This document shows, piece after piece, positions 51,181 to 62,628 of a stretch of 64,000 nucleotides of DNA. The stretch comes from Breviolum minutum Mf 1.05b.01. Lineage: Eukaryota > Sar > Dinophyceae > Suessiales > Symbiodiniaceae. Under the pieces are notes generated by a model. That model was given only the letters and a program-made list of their open reading frames with translations. It searched no databases and was not told the DNA's origin. The stretch's first letter is position 1, and each line of letters opens with the position of its first letter. The translations under genes were made by a program, and so were the position numbers. The stretch lies in NCBI GenBank assembly GCA_000507305.1, contig DF239931.1, forward strand, positions 86,437 to 150,436, given 5' to 3'.

Positions 51181-51820
51181 CGCAAAGATTAATTAGCAAA
51201 GCAATTCTCAAGGGTATATGTTAGTTCCCAGGAGGGAATCTCAATAGGTTCTACTGATGCAAGAACTTCCTTTATATAAACGCTTCGTTGTTCCATTTGG
51301 ATTTTAGGCCATTTCTTTGTATCCAATGTCCATGAGACCCAGGACCCAGGATTCTCGCACCGCATTTTTCCGATGGTGCAGGCTATCAGGACGCATCCTC
51401 GCTCATATCCTGGCCATCTTGCCTGGCAAGAGAAGATTTTCAGTGTTTTTGGTTCAAGCAGACTCACCACTAGATGTTGTGAGATGGAAGCAAATTTTCG
51501 CAAAACTCGATCACTGCACAAATCATACAAAAACAAATAAACATATACACGTCCATTTGATCTCCCTCTTTAGACAGCTTTGATGCAGCTTTAATCATTT
51601 GAAGCCATCACACCATGATATACCATGATGAACTCCCCCATGAAAACCTGTAGAAAACGCGATGCGAAGGTCTTGTAAATAATTTGTTGTTCAATACATC
51701 AGCAGTAGCACAAACATCTACTAGTACCAAACATTCCCGACCAAAAAAAAATGAATACTCACAACTCAGCCCATGATGTGGTCAACTTTGAAGGCAATTC
51801 CAATTCCAGGCCCCAGACAC

Positions 51821-52560
51821 CTGTCAGCATCTTCCTTGGTCTCGACCTCATCAACGACAGCCTCTTCAGCCTCTTCAGCCTCAGGCTCTTCCTCTTCGAC
51901 CTGCGCGGCTTCGGCCTCTTCGGCCTCTTCAGCCTCTTTGGCCTCAGCATCTGGCTCTTGGACTGCTTCTGGATCTTCGGCCTCCACGGCCTCCTCAGCC
52001 TCTTTGGCCTCAGCGTCTGGCTCTTGGACTGCTTCTGGATCTTCGGCCTCCTCGGCCTCTTCAGCCTCTTTGGCCTCAGCATCTGGCTCTTGGACTGCTT
52101 CTGGATCTTCGGCCTCCACGGCCTCTTCAGCCTCTTTGGCCTCAGCATCTGGCTCTTGGACTGCTTCTGGATCTTCGGCCTCCTCGGCCTCTTCAGCCTC
52201 TTTGGCCTTTTCGCTCACGTCCATGCCCTCTTCGGCCTCTTTGACTGCCTTTTCAGTTTCCATTGCCTCATTCGCGGCCTCTTCAGCCCCTGGCACTACT
52301 TCGGCTTCAGGTGCTTCAGATGCTTGGCCCTGTGCAGGTGGTGCAGCTGATGCCGAGCTCTCTGCCTCCATCGCAGCGTCGGCTGCCGCCTCAGGGGGAG
52401 GCATGGACCGGTCTTCGTCCTCAAAGTCCCGGTCCTCTTCGCGATTCTCCCGTTCCTCGTGACGGCTGTCCCGGTCCACCCGGTTCGGCTCATGGTCCCG
52501 CTCGGAGGGAGGCCGAGCCCGAGCTGCCCGGGCATCAGCTTCGAACTTAGCAATACCAAC
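51821..52560 (-). CDS. Acidic repeat-rich exon, unknown protein
   Basis: A 740-base exon-like frame bounded by CCCCAG at the acceptor (exon starts at 52560) and a GT donor (exon ends at 51821, GACAG before GTGTCTGG). It begins VGIAKFEADARAARARPP, passes through an Arg/Asp/Glu-rich segment, then an Ala/Glu/Pro-rich region with four tandem 22-residue units (KEAEEAEEAEDPEAVQEPDA type) encoded by exact 66-bp repeats at 51941-52204. The protein would be strongly acidic and low-complexity. No family recognised. On the opposite strand the same repeat gives a spurious Leu/Phe/Ser-rich frame. Confidence 0.6.
51941..52204. repeat. 66-bp coding tandem repeat, 4 copies
   Basis: Four 66-bp copies in register with the reading frame. 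Copies 1 and 3 share CCACGG where copies 2 and 4 have CCTCGG, giving a 132-bp higher-order period. Confidence 0.95.
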
Positions 52561-52599
52561 CTGGGGACGAGCGGCAGCTCCCCTCGGCAAACTTCAATC

Positions 52600-54150
52600 T
52601 TGACATCTAGAATCTAAAACTACACATGCGGAATTTACACATCTCATTTTGTAGACATACTGACATACCTTACAAAGAGAAATATCCATAGGCTGCAAAA
52701 CACAATTATACAGAAAAATATGTTCCGTATTGTTCTGTATAGTATGTATACAAACAATCATAAATAATCATAAATATATACGTGTGTGTGTGTGTGATTG
52801 CGTGTGTGCATGTGTGTTTGTAGCCGTCCTGAAATGTCCGATATCCAAGGTGATAAGACGAAATGGTACCGAACAGATATAAAGCTGTGGAATGGTGCCA
52901 TATGATGCTGTATGATACAAGGCGATACGATGTAATGGTAAATAAGGCTGAGACAAGAGAGGGTAATTAAGGTAAGATAAACGAAAAGATCGGGTACAGG
53001 AAGTCTATAAACTGAGGCAAGATTCCGTGGGGAAAGAAAGATATAGATGGTTGAACGTAGACATAGACTTTTAAAAAAAGAAGGCTGCAAATATATTGGC
53101 AAATACGAATCAAACAAACAAAAAAACAATATAGAGCTCCACATAACATGGGTAAAATTAGATGATGCCACCATCTCATCCAAACATCTTATGGTACCTT
53201 ATTTGTGAATGTCCATTTCTAAGATCAAAACATCCAAAACTTCGTCACGTCCTCGCCTTTTGTCGGAGCGGGAGAAACTTCCCCAAGTTGATTGGTTCCA
53301 ACCTCGAAAAGTCACGATGTCGGAAACCATTTCGCATACGTTCGTATGGTGCTTTGATTTCGTTGAAGACATGGGACTTTTCATGGATTTTCTGGATTGC
53401 ATATGACATCCTATCATATCATATGATATCATTTCGTAGAAGTGTTGGATGAAATGATCACTTTCGGCCTCTAGTCACCTTCTGCTGTGAGAGGTGGGGC
53501 TGCTGGGGCCCGGGGCACTCGCATGATGTGGTCCAGGACATCGTCTGCCCTTGACACACATGATGTCAAACATTTAAAGACTAAAGAATCACAGAGATGT
53601 ATTACAAAGATATGTATACTATACTAAATGATGTCACATGCCCCCCTGCCGGAACCCATGCAATCAGCAGCGTAAAATTCTGCAAAGACTTATAGTCTTG
53701 CACATTTGCAAAGTGATTCGACAAAAAAATAATCAAAAAACATGTCATCACATGGGGATCACATCACAAGCACAAGAATTATCAGGAATCAAAGCTATAG
53801 ATCTTTGGTACCGGACAAATGTATGTCAAACTCTTCCTTGCCAAAGAGTTCCACCTCGCGCTACGACATGTTCATTGACACAAGTCATCATGCTTCAGGA
53901 CAAGCAGAGAAACAGACGAACAATGCTTCTGGTGACTTCTGGTGTGGTGATGATTTCACAACCATGTTCATGACGACTTTAAATATTCTATCTGCAGCTA
54001 GAATGGTGAAAGATATTTTTGGCTGCGATGGAGATACAAGAGATGATGGACATTCATGAGCATTGATGGACATGAATTCAAAAAATTCCAATCCATCAAT
54101 TGATGTATGTATTGCATGTACAAAATTTGATGGATTCATCAAAAATGAGT
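52600..54150. other. No supportable gene
   Basis: AT-rich, with a (GT)n run at 52783-52800 and degenerate GATACGATG-like words at 52880-52960. Short frames only. Confidence 0.4.
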
Positions 54151-54214
54151 TGAAAAGATTTCAAAGATCTGATGATTTTTGTTCTCTCTTCGAATTTCTC
54201 TTCACCGTGAAAGC

Positions 54215-57017
54215 CACAAAAATCGTACCACACGGCTCCGCCTCTGCTCGGCAGAGGACGCCATCGCCGTCCCTGTCGCAGCGGGCGAAGGTGGATGCGG
54301 AATCCTGGCGCTGCAGGTTGAGGTAGCGCCCATAGGTCTTGTACATGTTCAAAAGCTCATCACACAATGGTTTTTCTTTAAAGATTGATAAAAGAAATGA
54401 TCAGCGCAAACCCGTTCCAAAAAAAAAATCAGAACTTGTCGTTGCTTTTTCTTGCAGGTTCGAGTAGAAGTGTTTTTCTATGTTTTTCTGTTACGGGGAG
54501 CAGGTGGTTGGGCAGGTTATGGTTGATTTTTTGGGGGTGTGCCCTGTGAAGTTCTTCGAGTCGGGCACCTCAATGTTTTCGATAATTTCAACATGTTCGA
54601 TGCTTGATCTTGCTATCGAACAGATTTTAGAGACTCCCATGTCAGAATGATCTACTGAATGTCACACGTCAATACATTTTAATAGACGTAACTAATGTAT
54701 CCTGATTATACTGATGCAACACATTGTCCTTTAACACATTGTAACACCTGAATCGATGGATCATCCAATGATGAACAATCAGTTCCATCAGTGTGCTTCG
54801 CCTGACTCTGCTTTTCAGCGGCTGCACGGCGGAGGCCACGCCCTGGAGAGTCTGAGAATGGTCGGCTTTTGGTTGTCACATCTCTATCATCTCTGTTGAT
54901 CTTTGTCCATTATCCGGCTTGAAGTAAACGTCCTGATCTTCTGGTGTGGTGATTTTGAATGAGTTTTCATGCCTTCATCTTCACCTGTCTTGACGGTCCT
55001 AGATTCACAAGAAAATGAAAGGGACGAAGAGTGACTAGGAAGATGTGCTGGCCTCCATTTGTGCCATCAACAGGACCCCGATATCCATTAGCTATCCGTT
55101 AAAGGCAGCGCTGTGAGAAAAAAAAGGGAACGGATCTTCGTGGTACTTTCATCGGTTGTGCCTCGACAATCCTCCAGGGTATGCGAGCACCTCATGAAAC
55201 AGCTGTCCATGGTCATCTCCTTGTCCATCTACACTCATCTTGATGGCAGATTGAATATGGTTGAACCACGCTCATTGTTTTTATTGCTTCCCTTTGACAT
55301 GTTAACATTTTGTTGACATGCTTCAACATTGTTCAAAACCAAAAAATGTATGCTCTTAAATTCTGACATCTCGGGGCTCCCTTCTGTCGTTTCCGGTCGT
55401 TTCTGCCAAAGGAACTTTGTCACCATGTCTTTGGAGCTTTGGAGTCGCTTTGAAAGCTCATCCACCTGACATGCACCGCCCCGCAGAAATCGGCCAGTGA
55501 TTTGTGTTTTAAATGGCAAATTGATAAATGAGCATAAAGGAAAATATATGAAAATATATGAAAGGGAGAGAAATGCAACAAACAAAATGGAATCTAAACG
55601 TCCTTCTTTGGAATAGAATTTCGTGGATGCTGTTCATGTTGTTCATGTTCTGTTTCATACAAATCGAGTCCATGGAGCTGACATGAAGTCTATGCCATCT
55701 ATTCCGCCAAGGCGCTTGCGCTCTAAATTTGGGAGAGTTTAGGGATGCTACATGCTACACAGGCTCGGCATGCTTACAGTCGGACATTTTTTTGGACACA
55801 AAAAACATAGCTTCAGAAAAGGCAAGAAATAAGAAAACATATGAAAACATGCAAGGTTACAACGGTTACAAGGACCAAGACTCTTTTTCGGAAAACATGG
55901 CGGACGGCCTCCTTCTTCAGCTGGTGTGAAGCTTGTCCGGCGCCCATGGCGTCTCTCTTCTGCCGAAAGTCCTCCTCCGACCTCGACGGGAGGGAACAAA
56001 CTGTGACACATGTGACACCATGGTACCAGGACGCACAAAAAGCACTTAAGATGGAAGAAAATGTCTTACCACAACATTATAATATCAACATGTTCCGGTT
56101 CCGTTCACCATATTCACCCTGTTCTACGGGTGTTCACCGGCCCCGTTTCGCCACATTGCACCTCTCGACAAAAGTTTTGGCTGCATCCAAGTCTTTCCTG
56201 GCTTGTGCCACTGCCTCTGCGGAAACTGGAAAGGCAACAGAGACAACAGAGACAACAGAAACTGTGAAACTGTGGTAAGAAATGAAAGAACATGAAAGGA
56301 AATAGAAAGAACATAACGTTTGTAACGACAAGCCATGGACTCAAACATTGCTGAACTACTGTTTTGCGTTGTTTTTAATATGCCGTCTGTGTTGGTGCGA
56401 ATCTCCGTTCCTCCAGAAGCTGTGTGGGTGGTGTACTTGGTGTGTCAAGGCTGCTGGCAGCGTCACTTGTCACCGCAGCGTCTTGCACTTTCACCTCACA
56501 AAGCAACGATCGAACAGGACAGCACCCTAGAATTCGTGGCAGCACGTCGTTCGTTATGTTGTTGTTGTGACAAGAGTCTCACTGTGCCAGATTTTGCTAG
56601 ATTTTGCTAGTCTGCCACTCTAGTCTTCCGGCTTATAAGCAGAAAGCAAACCCAGTCTATCGTGCTATCCTGTCCTGTTCTATCCCATTCTATCCTATTC
56701 TATCCTAGTGTACGCACTACAGATTCTAAAGAGGAATCCAAAAAGATAGCCTTGGATAGCTGTGGATAGCAGTGGATGTGATGTCATGATAATATGTACA
56801 AGTAGAGCCGCACGAGGCGGTGGCGGAAGTTTCAAGAATAGGAAAACGTATAGGAGAGATTGGTTGTTGTGAATCACGGATGACAAAGCGAAAACACTGA
56901 TGGATCTGACTAACTGCCGAACTGTCTAACTGATTAACTGACCACCTGGCTAGTTTTTTAGTTAGTTAGTCAGTTAGTTAGTTAGCTAGTTAGCTAGCTA
57001 GCTAGTTAGTTAGTTGG

Positions 57018-57056
<39 letters not shown>

Positions 57057-57058
57057 GG

Positions 57059-57094
<36 letters not shown>

Positions 57095-60000
57095 CAGCTG
57101 GCTAATGAGTTAGTTAGCTAGTTAATTATTTAGTTAGTTAGTTAGTTAGTTAATTAGTTAGTTTGTTAGCTAGCTAGTTAATTAGTTAGTTAGTTAGTTA
57201 GCTGGCTAATGAGTTAGTTAGTCAGCTAGTTAGTTAGTTAGGTAGTTAGTTAGTTAGTTAGTTAGCTGGCTAATGAGTTAGTTAGCTAGTTAATTAGTTA
57301 GTTAGTTAGTTAGTTAGCTGGCTAATGAGTTAGTTAGTCAGCTAGTTAGTTAGTTAGGTAGTTAGTTAGTTAGTTAGTTAGTTAGTCAGCTGGCTAATGA
57401 GTTACTTAGCTAGTTAATTATTTAGTTAGTTAATTAGCTAGCTAGCTAGCTAGTTCGTGTGAGTGAGTTAGTTAGTTTGTTAGTGAGTAAGTTAGTTAGG
57501 TAGTTAGTTAGTTAATTAGTTTGTTAGTTTGCTAGTTAGTTGGTTAGTTAGTTAGGTCAGCTAGTCAGTTAGTTAGTTAGTTACTTACTTACTTAGTTTG
57601 TTTGTTTGTTAGTGAACTAGTTAGTTAGTTAGCTGACTGATTAGCTAGTCAGTTGCTAACCTTTCAAAATGCTGCAAAAAGCAGGTGTTTTGCACATTTT
57701 CACCTAGAAATGTAGTTCGCGCCACAGCGGCGTGCCATTTTTGAACAGCTTAACGTCCAAAAGTGGCCCGAGCATGTGGTGTTTTGTACATTTTGACTGA
57801 CAAATGTGCTTCGCGCCACAGCCGCGTGCCATTTTTGAACATCGAAACTTCCAAAATGGCTCCGACAATGAGGTGTTTTGTACATTTTGACTTGCAAATG
57901 TGCTTTTCGCCACAGCGGCGTGCCATTTTTCACCTGTCTCCTGAACAGGTACCTCCGCACCCGCCGCTTTAGCGAGGCTACTTTTCAAACATCAGCGACC
58001 ACGAATCATTGAAAAAACACAGCGATTCGCGACATCGCTAGCATTTCGCGCACGTGTAGCTACACAGCGATTCGCGACGTCGCTAACATTTCGCGCACGT
58101 GTAGCTTCTTTCTAGTGACTCTACACGCGTGTGGATCTCCTTTCTGCTGACTTGACACCTCTACTCTGCTTTTCAACTCTGCATATTGTCGGAAGTTAGA
58201 CTTCTAAACTTCCTTCGATTAACAAATGCACATGAGATAAGGGTGCCTTTGAACCAAAGTGTCTGAGCACAATTACCTTTAGCAAGTTACAAACCTTGAG
58301 AAAAGTTGGCAATATTCTGAGATCCCAAGGACAGCACGATCTTCATCTCTGCATGTACTGGATGCCATATAGATATGAAAAACGTAAACGCTCTTGAACA
58401 CAGTCAATGACTCAAAGGCTTTTGGTTTTCTGTTGTGTGCAGACATGTCAAGACAGCGTGTTGGGGTGTGTTGGGGAGCCAACACAGGAATGAAACACAG
58501 GGGCAGTGGCAGCAATGACCTGCGATAAACCATTACAGTAATGGTGAAGCTGCAAAGGTCCCTTTTTCAGGGTATCTACGATAGACGATCTTGATGTATC
58601 TTTGCTTACAGCTGCTGCAGCTGAAGATTGCACACACGGGGGATGAGATCGGTTGGCTTCCGACCGCCGGCGGTCGAAACAAGGCCCTACTCGAAACTGA
58701 CCCGGTAGTGTTCTTTTTACGACCTGTGTTGTTTTGGATGTTGTTGTCCACCACTTTTGGAATTATATCGTTTTTTTGCGTGGAAATTGGAAAGTATATC
58801 ATGCTCTCTAGTCTCCAACAACATATTTTGTAACCCTCTTACTGTCTCATGCATGAACTGAACGTTGCTTTTTCAGAGATGGCGCCGGGACGTTTTCCAA
58901 CGGCAGGCTACACTGCGATTTACAAGTTTTACAAACGCCTACATTGGCTTCATGTCCTTTAGGGGATGAAGGTACAACCACTACCATACCTTACCACATG
59001 AATGAAAATGCCTGTGTACAGTTTACATATATATATATATATATATATCTTGAAACACCCTTCACATGCCTTTCATCTGTTTTTTCATGCGTTTTCACCA
59101 CACCTCCGTGGCGTCAACGACCTCTGTCGCTTCCTTCACGAGTTGCTGCACGCCTTGGATGGGCGAACTCTCTTCTCCAAAAGAAAAGGTTGTTGGCACC
59201 AAGGACAACATGAAATGTCAAGACTTCAAGTCATATCTTTCATTTCACAAAAAATCCCATCTCGTTCTATCTCATCGTCTATCGTTTCATGTTATTTTCA
59301 TCATGTTTCATCTTTCTGATGCCATCTGATGCCGTTGCGCACTCCCTTGCGCACGTCGTTTTATGTGAGTTCATGCGTTGTGTCAGTGCGACATTGGTTC
59401 GTTGGGTGCTTGAACGTCGCAGTTCCGCTTCCCGCCGCTGATGGGCTTCCTGTTCAAGGCTGTCTTCCCAAGTCCTTTAAAGAATCATTAGTTTTGCCAT
59501 CTCCGCACCAATTTTGGAGACAATTTAACACCAGCGGAGGACGTTCTTCTTGATATCATGTAAAGTCCATGCTTTTCAACAAGTATCTGTTTGTCACATA
59601 TGATATCATTACATTTCACAAGCTATTTACATTCCATATACAAGTATATCTCGTATGTGTTCAAATCTACTTTCAAAAATATCAAATTCGAATGGTCTCG
59701 TCTTGTCGTCAAGGGGACCTCGCGCTGCTTCAGCTCCTCTGAAATGCGACTCTGAACCTGGCGACCCCGTGGTTTTCCCAGTTGACCACCGGTCGGTGGA
59801 CTCCTGTGAGTTGGATTAACTCCGTGCCGCCCGGTGCCTGCGTCATGGTGTTCTGCATCTCATCATTCACCACATCACGCAAATCGCCCATGGCCTGACA
59901 AGGACCAAAATCCGGACATCCGTTGCTTTTCTCACCCGGCTTCGTTGAAAAACACGGTCTTTTTAGGTAAGAGACCCCTCTGGTACGTACCCCTTTTTGG

Positions 60001-60960
60001 TCAAGTATAGGTGCTACATAACCACAAATTCCATGGTGTTTTCTGCAGGAAAAGAGGGCTGGCAAAAGGTGAGTTGACATGACAGTGTAATGAATTTTAG
60101 ACAAAAACAATGAATAGAGATAACATGTATAGATATTTGGTGGATCATGGTAGTTGGTAAGTAGTAAGTAAGTGTAATGAGGTTAGTTTTGGTTATAACC
60201 AAGCTTTAGTTACTAACTACCATGAGCCACCAAGTTTAAATAGGCAAAGCCACCAAGTATAATTAGTAAATATAATTAAGTATATTTAGTTCTATTTAAT
60301 TTTGAAGCTTGTCCTCGTGAGAACATTCCTCTACAAGAAGGTACGCGGGATTGGGGTCTCTTAGCTCTTTTTATGGAAGAAATCAATTCTGACAGGAAAA
60401 AACACCATCGAAATCAACATAAATTCTGATCCAACTCGATTGACTGCAGCGGGCGGCTTTATAGATCTATGTGTTGAAACGTCAAATCCCTCGCCTTGAA
60501 ATTGTCTGCGGAGACTCGATCCAGCTCGGCCTGGTGGTGTTTTTTTGTCTGAAATCCGATCCTCTTTGATTAGCGCAATTAGATCTGAAACCAATCTTCA
60601 CACATCTTCATTGTCCATATTTGGCGATTAGACATTGAAACTTTTGGTTTATCCTGGTTCCGGGCAGTTTCTCACCAGGTTGGGACATATTTTCCATCTT
60701 TTTTTCCGGTCGTTTTGCTGACCAAAAAAAATGCTCACTACGGCTACGGTATTGTGCCACCAAAAAGATATAAATATATATATATATATTCATATTATAT
60801 TCCAATTTCTCCAGGTATGTGTTTGAAAAAAATGGTGTCTTACTAAATAATTAACACATACATCATCTCCAGTGCCTGCAAGTCTGCCACTGTGTCCGGT
60901 GTGGCAGCGCCTCAGGGTTTGAAAATACCACCCGGTTTCTCGGTTTCTTTGTCTGACAAA
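54215..60960 (-). CDS. Coiled-coil gene exons with one EF-hand
   Basis: A chain of small, charged, exon-like minus-strand segments. 5' to 3': about 60880-60935 (ATPDTVADLQALEM), 60455-60530 (AELDRVSADNFKARDLTF), 59800-59895 (AMGDLRDVVNDEMQNTMTQA), 59710-59757 (VQSRISEELKQRE), 59395-59505 (SLEQEAHQRREAELRRSSTQ), 59100-59180 (SSPIQGVQQLVKEATEVVDA), 57937-57985 (SLAKAAGAEVPVQETG, GT donor), about 56415-56510 (VKVQDAAVTSDAASSLDTPS), 56140-56225 (EAVAQARKDLDAAKTFVERC), 55870-55985 (EEDFRQKRDAMGAGQASHQL), 55385-55470 (VDELSKRLQSSKDMVTKF) and 54215-54310 (EF-hand loop DRDGDGVLCRAE with Asp at 1, 3 and 5 and Glu at 12). Most are predicted helical and charged. They may be one long gene or two; no named family. 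Confidence 0.45.
56950..57650. repeat. (TTAG)n tetranucleotide array, about 700 bp
   Basis: Long, impure TTAG/GTTA array with recurrent GCTGGCTAATGAGTTA interruptions near 57098, 57200, 57265, 57318 and 57390. The interruptions show internal duplication of larger blocks. It lies in an intron of the coiled-coil gene. Confidence 0.95.
57680..57936 (-). repeat. 94-bp tandem repeat, about 3 copies
   Basis: GGTGTTTTG recurs at 57684, 57777 and 57872, each followed by ACATTTT and then a conserved GCCACAG(C)CGCGTGCCATTTTT segment. On the minus strand the array begins exactly at the GT donor of a putative exon (57937). Confidence 0.9.
58017..58106. repeat. 45-bp tandem duplication
   Basis: ACACAGCGATTCGCGAC followed by a TCGCTA(G/A)CATTTCGCGCACG segment occurs twice in tandem with two differences. 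Confidence 0.93.
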
Positions 60961-61019
60961 ACGACTTCAAGACTTAGATATCTTAATATAATATGGCATA
61001 TATGTTAGCTAGAGAAGAC

Positions 61020-61240
61020 CACGCCCCAGCAAAAGACCCGCGCAACTCACATACCCCACCCTACAGCATACACAAGCATACATAAAATTACATACAAGCA
61101 TCTACATAAGCATACCTACAAGCAATACATACAAACTTACATACAAAACAAAACAGACACATACCCAAAAGCATATACAGAAACTAAAGCAGAAGCCCAT
61201 CCCCAAACAGCACCCCACAAAACAGCACAGCAAAAAAATC
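61020..61240. repeat. CATACA-type degenerate repeat at boundary
   Basis: Degenerate ACATACAAGCATA-like words on the plus strand, C/A-rich with almost no G. No gene seen. It marks the start of the transition to the virus-like segment. Confidence 0.7.
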
Positions 61241-61241
61241 T

Positions 61242-61278
61242 ATTACCTTATATAATAGTAAGTATTGTATAAGGTAAT
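61242..61278. terminator. Hairpin, 11-bp stem
   Basis: ATTACCTTATA at 61242-61252 pairs perfectly with TATAAGGTAAT at 61268-61278, with a 15-base loop. It is of the same type as the hairpins following the virus-like ORFs, but no ORF end lies next to it. Confidence 0.6.
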
Positions 61279-61394
61279 TTATGTAGAATTGTTTATGGTA
61301 TTTTTAGGTAGTAAGCGTATTGTATCATCTATTCTTCACTACTTGGTATATTTATGACCAGAATTATCTAAATCACACCATCCCATTGTCCAAG

Positions 61395-61650
61395 CGGTTG
61401 AGCAACCAGTTCCAAAGGGCTAGCCAACTAGTTCTGTTAGGCAACCAGTTCCAAAGGGCTAGCCAACTAGTTCCAAGCGGTTAGGCAACCAGTTCCAAAG
61501 GGCTGGGCAACCGGATAAAAGGCTGAAATCTACCCAGAATTTACTGAAGAAAAGCTAGAATTTCCTGAAGAAAGGCTAGAATTTACTGATAATAATGCTG
61601 GAATTTACTGATGAAGTGTTGGAATTTGATGCAGGTATTTTTGAATTTTA
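61395..61650. repeat. Two short tandem repeat families
   Basis: GCAACCAGTTCCAAAGGGCT occurs three times between 61404 and 61505, each with CCAACTAGTT or a related spacer. Then GAATTT(A/C)CTGA(A/T) units recur every 26-31 bases at about 61540-61640. In one plus-strand frame the latter reads as a short EFTEEKLEF-type repeat ended by stops, so a degraded repeat-protein gene is possible. Confidence 0.75.
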
Positions 61651-61760
61651 GAACTAAAAATGATTACAAATGTAAATTCTGTCGAGAATTTGCTACAGAA
61701 TGTTAAGGGTTGCGAAAATTCTGGCTAAAATTTTGCGATGGAATGGCTTTGCGCCACCAT

Positions 61761-61800
61761 ATAATTTCATAAGATTATGGAAATAATATTATGAAATTAT
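61761..61800 (-). terminator. Hairpin after nuclease-like ORF
   Basis: ATAATTTCATAA at 61761-61772 pairs perfectly with TTATGAAATTAT at 61789-61800, with a 16-base loop. It begins 13 bases beyond the stop at 61814. Hairpins right after stop codons act as transcript 3'-end signals in mimivirus-like viruses. Confidence 0.65.
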
Positions 61801-61813
61801 GAGTATATAAAAT

Positions 61814-62539
61814 CTAATCCTCATCATAAAGTAAATGGTGGATTTCAACTAAATCGTGGTTCTCACCATTTTCTATTCTTTTTATGTGTTTGTGAATGGA
61901 CTTCTCCAGTATCTCCATTCTTGTCTCAAACATTGGGTTTTTAGATTTACCCAGCTTATCTATATACTTATCGGGGTTATAGCGTATAAAAATATATTTA
62001 CCGCTAAAATCCATAAATAAATCATTGTATCTTTCAACCTCTTTCTCCTTGATGTAGTATTTATGTTGGTTTTCATCCACTTCTATGCACAACATAGTGT
62101 TATTAATAAGTTTTCTTAAATCAATTCTCCGTTTTGTTTCACAACATCCACCTTCTAAATCTACATAAAAGGGTTTATCATTCTTAAAGCCATCATATTT
62201 AGAAAAAATGTGTGTCATCACCTGTAGTTCTTTAGACTTTTTCCTTACCATTAATGCTCTAGGGTCTTCTGGGAAGAGATTAACAAAACAATGACTGCAA
62301 TATCCATTGAGTTTCCTATTGCGTTTTGTTCTACAACCTATAGTTTTGAGTGATTTGCAGAAAGCCCCCCCACTACCACAGTCTGGACAGTTGTGTTTGT
62401 GTTTGTTGTGCTCACAAATCTCACTACCACCACAGTCTTTACATTGGCTTCTTCTTCTGTTGTGCTCACATATTTGTGTCCCACTACAGTCTTTACATCT
62501 ACTTTTGATTTTACCGTGCTCACACTTTGAAAGTACCAT
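61814..62539 (-). CDS. Cys-His repeat + PD-(D/E)XK-like nuclease, viral type
   Basis: 241 residues, intronless. The N-terminus has three 18-residue repeats CEHxxxxxxCxDC at residues 6-18, 24-36 and 42-54, then further Cys pairs (61/69, 81/84), as expected for zinc binding. The C-terminal half resembles a restriction-endonuclease/Vsr-like fold: Asp140 in RRIDLRK, Glu153, Asp155 and Glu156 in CIEVDENQH, then the basic-aromatic YIFIRYNPDKY. Proteins with this two-part layout are common in large algal DNA viruses and rare in cells. DNA cleavage is inferred, not shown. The gene is AT-rich and lacks the intron structure of the host genes. It is followed by a hairpin and preceded, 89 bases away, by the next ORF. 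Confidence 0.8.
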   Translation of the reverse strand: MVLSKCEHGKIKSRCKDCSGTQICEHNRRRSQCKDCGGSEICEHNKHKHNCPDCGSGGAFCKSLKTIGCRTKRNRKLNGYCSHCFVNLFPEDPRALMVRKKSKELQVMTHIFSKYDGFKNDKPFYVDLEGGCCETKRRIDLRKLINNTMLCIEVDENQHKYYIKEKEVERYNDLFMDFSGKYIFIRYNPDKYIDKLGKSKNPMFETRMEILEKSIHKHIKRIENGENHDLVEIHHLLYDED

Positions 62540-62590
62540 ACTGACCTTCTATTTAACATTCATATGTCTTTAGGTAGTTTAAGAAACATA

Positions 62591-62626
62591 TTTCATATAA
62601 TCATTTTATGAGATGATTATATGAAA
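62591..62626 (-). terminator. Hairpin after 111-residue ORF, 14-bp stem
   Basis: TTTCATATAATCAT at 62591-62604 pairs perfectly with ATGATTATATGAAA at 62613-62626, with an 8-base loop. It starts 2 bases past the stop at 62629. Confidence 0.75.
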
Positions 62627-62628
62627 CA

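Noticed and set aside
51751-52462. Plus-strand Leu/Phe-rich and Ser/Ala-rich frames of about 200-230 codons
   Set aside because: Antisense of the 66-bp acidic repeat exon. The minus frame has splice-site borders and a sensible charged composition.
56950-57650. Possible telomeric DNA because of TTAG units
   Set aside because: The unit is a TTAG tetranucleotide with many interruptions, not TTTAGGG or TTAGGG, and it lies between exons.
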